Source: CAZDAM01 sp964503595 | GTDB taxonomy: Bacteria > Muiribacteriota > UBA6191 | Assembly: GCA_964503595.1 (NCBI GenBank) | Contig: CAZDAM010000052.1 | Span: forward strand, 1-24,647 | DNA length: 24,647 nt | Reading direction: 5' to 3' | Shown: positions 21,144 through 24,647 of the stretch, in pieces | Position numbering within the stretch: the first letter of the stretch is position 1 | Layout: each line of letters starts with the position of its first letter | Notes under the pieces: model-generated | Told to the model about the DNA's origin: nothing | The model's input: only the letters and a program-made list of their open reading frames with translations | Databases searched by the model: none | Translations under genes and position numbers: made by a program

Positions 21144-22352
21144 ATGCTTAGTGTTCAGGACGCGCGGGCTCTTGCCCTTAAAAACTGTATCCGAAAACCC
21201 GCTCATCTCAGGCATATTGTAGATGCTCTACACTATTCTCTGGCTCAGGATGTTCTGGCAACAGCCAGTCTTCCCGGTTTTGATAACAGCCAGATGGATG
21301 GCTACGCCGTATGCAGTGGTGATTTCACAGCGGATTCCACAGTTTTACCCAGGGCTTTTACTGTTCCGGCTGGATCGGTTTTGTCTCATGCTCTCAAGCC
21401 AGGCCAGTGCGCCCGCATTTTCACCGGAGCCCCGATTCCAGATGGAGCAGATGCTGTCATCGCTCAGGAAGATACTTCGGAAGAGGACGGACAGGTTTGT
21501 TTCAGGGTCAAGCCCAGACCGGGACAATTCATCCGTAAAATGGGCTCGGATATCCGGGAAGGGGAAGTTCTGTTTGCGGAAAAAGAGCGCCTGAGTGCCC
21601 CTAAAATCGGAGTTCTGGCCTCTCAGGGCATGTACCAGGTGGAAGTCATTCAAAAACCCAGTGTGGGTTATATCCTGAGTGGGGATGAGTTGGCCCTTGA
21701 AGGAGAAGAACTGGTTCCGGGAGGAATCCGTTCCTCAAATGGGGAAATTTTTGAGGCTCTTCTGGGTCGCTTTGCCCAGGAAGTCACCGGATATGGAAAA
21801 GTCGGGGACAGTCTTGAGGAACTGGAAACCCGCCTGGAGCTTGCCACCCAGCATGATCTCTTTCTGATCTCCGGCGGGGCTTCGGTGGGAGAGCGGGATT
21901 TTACAAAAACGGCTCTTAAGAATCAGGGTTGGGAAATCCTGTTTGAGCGCATTGCCCTGAGGCCAGGGAAGCCTCTGGTGATGGCAAGAAAAGACCATAC
22001 ACTGCTTTTTGGAGTACCTGGAAATCCGGTATCCACCTATGTAACGGCTCTTTTGTTTCTGGTGCCGGTCTGCCTTAAAATGGCCGGGGCCCAAATCGGT
22101 GATAAGCGGATCTGGGCGGTTTTAGAAGAAGATATCAAAAAACCCCGGGGACTGATGACCTGCCTTAGGGGACAGTTTTCTTCTCAGGAAAATGAACTGA
22201 TTGTCAGTACCAGGCTCAATCAGAATTCAGGGGCTTTAGGGGCGATGGCCCGAGCCAATTGCCTGGTGCTTTTGGATGAAGACATGCAGGAAATATCACG
22301 GGGAACCCGCGTACCTGTTCTGCCACTGGATGACGGGATGGAGTGGATCTGA
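21144..22352 (+). CDS. moeA: Molybdopterin molybdenumtransferase MoeA
   Basis: This 402-residue enzyme inserts molybdate into adenylylated molybdopterin, the last general step of molybdenum cofactor synthesis in the cytoplasm. It begins LSVQDARALAL, then PGFDNSQMDGYAV (the conserved MDGYA element). RIFTGAPIPDGADAVIAQED and GQFIRKMGSDIREGE are also family motifs. The MoCF-biosynthesis domain has SGDEL, ISGGASVGERDFTK, ALRPGKPLVMA and FGVPGNPVSTY. A small C-terminal domain closes the protein at normal length. GGGAGGAGG at 21125-21133 is a strong, slightly distant ribosome-binding site. No other molybdenum-cofactor gene is in the window. The stop codon overlaps the next ATG as TGATG. Confidence 0.95.
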   Translation: MLSVQDARALALKNCIRKPAHLRHIVDALHYSLAQDVLATASLPGFDNSQMDGYAVCSGDFTADSTVLPRAFTVPAGSVLSHALKPGQCARIFTGAPIPDGADAVIAQEDTSEEDGQVCFRVKPRPGQFIRKMGSDIREGEVLFAEKERLSAPKIGVLASQGMYQVEVIQKPSVGYILSGDELALEGEELVPGGIRSSNGEIFEALLGRFAQEVTGYGKVGDSLEELETRLELATQHDLFLISGGASVGERDFTKTALKNQGWEILFERIALRPGKPLVMARKDHTLLFGVPGNPVSTYVTALLFLVPVCLKMAGAQIGDKRIWAVLEEDIKKPRGLMTCLRGQFSSQENELIVSTRLNQNSGALGAMARANCLVLLDEDMQEISRGTRVPVLPLDDGMEWI

Positions 22353-24316
22353 TGTTAAAGACAAGGATGATCAGACTTTTGGGACCGGCTTTGTTGCTGG
22401 CATCGATTTCGACCCTTCAGGCCCGACCGGAGTATGCCCGTCGGGAAAATATGTCCTGCATTCAGTGCCACTTCCAGGCGGATGGAGCAGGGCCGCGCAA
22501 TTTTCTGGGGCATTTCTATGCCAAGAACGGCTATAGTTTCAAAAACACGGTTTATGGGCGGGGAGTCTGGGAAAAGCAGGAGCCGATGGCCCCTGATCTG
22601 TCATTCCAGCGTCCCACGGCGGAAGGGCAGCTGCTTTCCCGCAATACCGAAATCCTGAAATCGATTCGCTATCGTGCTGAATCCAAATCAGCCTATTTTG
22701 GGGGAGCTCAGCTGCTTTTGAGTGGCAAGCCTTTTGTCCGGCAACTTGACGAGGCCAAAATCGCCTATAACAAGAATCTGGAAGACATGCTCATGCGGGA
22801 TTTTTTCGGCATGGGGTTATACAGCGTTGAAACGATTGCCCTTCATTCCGGTCTGGGCCTTGGGATGGTGCATGCGCCGCTGGTCCACCTGAAATCCCGG
22901 GGTCAGAAAAAATCTCCCGAGGATTATCTGGCGGCCCGCTCGGCCTTGTTTGCCAAGGTGGCCGGATTTTCGGAACGGGAACATTTCATGCCGATTTATG
23001 CCGAGTTTGATTCTGGAGATCCTCACTATGCAGCCAAGCCTGATTTCAAGACAGGCAAGAACCAGTCCTGGAAACCGGAAGATATGGATCGAACAATTTC
23101 GATGGAATCCATGGCCATGGGTCTTTATTCCAAATCGATTCTGGTTGGCCAGTATCTTGATATAACCCGTCCGGATGGAGAGGGAATTACTCCCCGCTCG
23201 GGCTATGCAGCCCAGCTTCTGGTCTATGAAATGATCAATACCATGCTTTGGATGCGCTATGGTCTGGCCTTTGACGGAACCAGCTTCCAGGCATTTCCTC
23301 CCCATTACTATGAAACCAAGGATCTGCTTTATATTCCCCATCAGATGATGGTGGAGTTTGAAGAAAAAACCGGAGCTCCTCGAAGCTATTATGTCAAGGA
23401 GCGCTTAAGCCATGTCCGGGATCTGGGATCCCTGCTTCTGGGTTTATCCGAATTTTACGGCCTGGCCGATCCCAATCGTATGCGGGGGCGCAAGATTTTT
23501 GGCGAGGGTAGCGATGATTCCGAGGAATTCCCTTTTTCCTGGAATGCCCGTCATCTGGCCCGTGAACTGACCATGGCCGTTCTGAAAAATATGGAGGCCA
23601 TGCACTTTGATACTCGGCTGGGAACCCTCTACTCCACTGCGACGTTTGTCAAACCTCTTGAGCATATCAAGTCCGAGGATCTCGGGCTTTGCATGATGGG
23701 CCTTGGTAATGTCTTCAAGTATTTTTATGATGAACCGGAAATCCGCCATGTGGCCGGGAATCTGCTTTATGCTGTTGCCCAGTTTGTGGTGCAGAGAATG
23801 CAGGCTGCGGATGGGGGCATTGCTTCGCTTTATGATGCCAAGCGGGTCCAGGTGGATCATCTCAACCGAACACTTGAAGTGCAGTCCCTTTGTGTCCTGG
23901 GGTTGATGGAGGCTTATAAGTCCACCCGGGAAGAGCGCTTTTTTCAGGCCGCCCACAAAGCTTATGAATTCATGATTACCCATCTTTGGAATGAGAATCT
24001 GAATACCTTCAGAACCCATGAAGAAAGCCCGGTTCTAAGAATTCAACCTTCTCTCTTCGGAGCGACAGTTGGGGCTTTGAGAGAGATGGTTCTGGCAACG
24101 GGGGACTTAAGGACTTTTGCCTACCTCCTGGCCTATTTTGACGGGATAATGAAGAACTATTCTCTTCAGCTTTCCGAGTTGTCCTTCACCGGGGAAACTC
24201 TTGATGACAATCCGGATTCTGATGGCGACAATATTCTGGAAGCAGGTAAAGCAGGAGGAACCCATGGGGTTGCCCCGGTCATGGCTTCAGAAGTACAGGT
24301 TGAGCCGATTCGCTAG
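22352..24316 (+). CDS. Exported mono-haem (CxxCH) protein with large helical domain
   Basis: This 654-residue product starts at ATG 22352, sharing one base with the moeA stop. A Sec signal of about 24 residues ends TLQA. The mature protein then opens with RPEYARRENMSCIQCHFQAD: one CxxCH c-type haem site (Cys36, Cys39, His40) only about a dozen residues in, followed by GAGPRNFLGHFYAKNG. This short haem motif recurs at the front of exported proteins in former Deltaproteobacteria. The remaining 600 residues are mainly helical. Parts of about 400-610 (HLARELTMAVLKN, YDEPEIRHVAGNLLYAVAQF, RTLEVQSLCVLGLMEAY, FFQAAHKAYEFM) look like paired helices of an alpha/alpha toroid. Near the end DDNPDSDGDN (about 618-627) is like a calcium-binding thrombospondin type-3 repeat. 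Catalytic role and redox partner are unknown. An in-frame GTG at 22343 is an alternative start. Confidence 0.8.
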   Translation: MLKTRMIRLLGPALLLASISTLQARPEYARRENMSCIQCHFQADGAGPRNFLGHFYAKNGYSFKNTVYGRGVWEKQEPMAPDLSFQRPTAEGQLLSRNTEILKSIRYRAESKSAYFGGAQLLLSGKPFVRQLDEAKIAYNKNLEDMLMRDFFGMGLYSVETIALHSGLGLGMVHAPLVHLKSRGQKKSPEDYLAARSALFAKVAGFSEREHFMPIYAEFDSGDPHYAAKPDFKTGKNQSWKPEDMDRTISMESMAMGLYSKSILVGQYLDITRPDGEGITPRSGYAAQLLVYEMINTMLWMRYGLAFDGTSFQAFPPHYYETKDLLYIPHQMMVEFEEKTGAPRSYYVKERLSHVRDLGSLLLGLSEFYGLADPNRMRGRKIFGEGSDDSEEFPFSWNARHLARELTMAVLKNMEAMHFDTRLGTLYSTATFVKPLEHIKSEDLGLCMMGLGNVFKYFYDEPEIRHVAGNLLYAVAQFVVQRMQAADGGIASLYDAKRVQVDHLNRTLEVQSLCVLGLMEAYKSTREERFFQAAHKAYEFMITHLWNENLNTFRTHEESPVLRIQPSLFGATVGALREMVLATGDLRTFAYLLAYFDGIMKNYSLQLSELSFTGETLDDNPDSDGDNILEAGKAGGTHGVAPVMASEVQVEPIR

Positions 24317-24350
24317 AGCAATTTGCATAAAAATAAAGAAACCTGCCTTC

Positions 24351-24647
24351 TTATTCCCGGCCTATTTCATGCACCAGAGAATGATGCCTGAAGCAAAGCG
24401 TGATCAGATTTTCCACCGTGTTCTTTCCGCCTTTTGAGACCGGAATTCTGTGATGGATGTGCAAAAACCGCCTTCCTTCACAGCGCTTTCCTTTGAAGTG
24501 GAAAGTGCACTGGCCCTGATCGCGCAGATTGACAGCATGCTTTACCTCTGCCGGAATCAGTTTTCTTTTCTGTCCCGTGACAGGTGCTTCCAGCGCGGGT
24601 TTTTTCACCCGCTTTGCTTTCTTCAGGGGGCAGTGATGCTTGAGATA
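24351..24647 (-). CDS. HNH endonuclease domain protein, 3' part (runs off the window)
   Basis: The reading frame is open from the right window edge to the TAA at 24351 (98 codons), so the 5' end is outside. A GTG at 24608 could start an 85-residue protein, but no ribosome-binding site supports it and the frame continues beyond it. The C-terminal HNH nuclease domain has VKHAVNLRDQGQCTF, a second Cys in KRCEG, the metal-binding HIHHRIPVSKGGKN with the HH pair, and ENLITLCFRHH. A basic KKAKRVKKPALEAP stretch precedes it. This layout, a long N-terminal part with a terminal HNH domain after a basic linker, is common in Bdellovibrio-like genomes, partly in mobile-element settings. Whether it is a host nuclease or a mobile relic cannot be told from this part. 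It faces the haem-protein gene tail to tail, 34 bp apart, without a clear terminator. Confidence 0.8.
   Translation of the reverse strand, partial: YLKHHCPLKKAKRVKKPALEAPVTGQKRKLIPAEVKHAVNLRDQGQCTFHFKGKRCEGRRFLHIHHRIPVSKGGKNTVENLITLCFRHHSLVHEIGRE

Overview
The window is a gene-dense stretch of about 24.6 kb from a bacterial chromosome. I see about 50 % GC by eye, no gene-free gap above about 120 bp, no tRNA or rRNA gene, no CRISPR array and no insertion sequence. The host looks Gram-negative: there are Sec-exported proteins, a c-type haem protein, sigma-54, an O-antigen/teichoic-type ABC ATPase and membrane glycosyltransferases. The general flavour, including the HNH protein at the right edge and the haem motif, reminds me of Bdellovibrionota or other former Deltaproteobacteria. 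This placement is a weak inference.

Layout, left to right. (1) 1-2406: a terminator from an upstream gene, dusB on the minus strand, and a divergent gene for a secreted helical-repeat protein that ends in a strong terminator. (2) 2413-4482, minus strand: a lipid-kinase-like (DAGK family) gene followed by a receiver-histidine kinase. (3) 4501-9356: a surface-glycan-flavoured block with an orphan Wzt-like ABC ATPase, a GT2 glycosyltransferase, an alkaline-phosphatase-superfamily hydrolase, and a threonine aldolase-like enzyme overlapping a small unknown gene. (4) 9381-12904, plus strand: three overlapping genes coding for a single-pass membrane protein of unknown family, a processive cellulose/mannan-synthase-like GT2, and a receiver-kinase whose C-terminus is a degenerate receiver domain. 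(5) 12891-19700: dusA on the minus strand, diverging from a compact housekeeping series on the plus strand (mutS2, rpoN, yebC-like, ruvC, ung). (6) 19768-24316: a secreted protein with three 42-bp repeats, then moeA translationally coupled to a large exported protein with one CxxCH haem site. (7) 24351 to the right edge: the 3' part of an HNH endonuclease gene on the minus strand.

How the genes may work together. The housekeeping part covers tRNA dihydrouridylation (DusA, DusB), recombination and repair (MutS2, RuvC, Ung) and transcription (RpoN, YebC-type). The 4.5-12.9 kb part looks like envelope glycan synthesis, modification and signalling. The best candidate for an uncharacterised functional unit is the 9381-12904 trio: membrane protein, processive glycosyltransferase and dual-receiver kinase, with overlapping reading frames. 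A second candidate is the moeA-linked haem protein.

A recurring architectural feature is very tight divergent gene pairs (17-18 bp apart). Several minus- or plus-strand genes also have a -10-like box only 6-8 bases before the start codon and no Shine-Dalgarno sequence, which suggests leaderless mRNAs. Convergent pairs overlap at their 3' ends by 13-49 bp. All functional statements are read from sequence motifs only; no database search was run.
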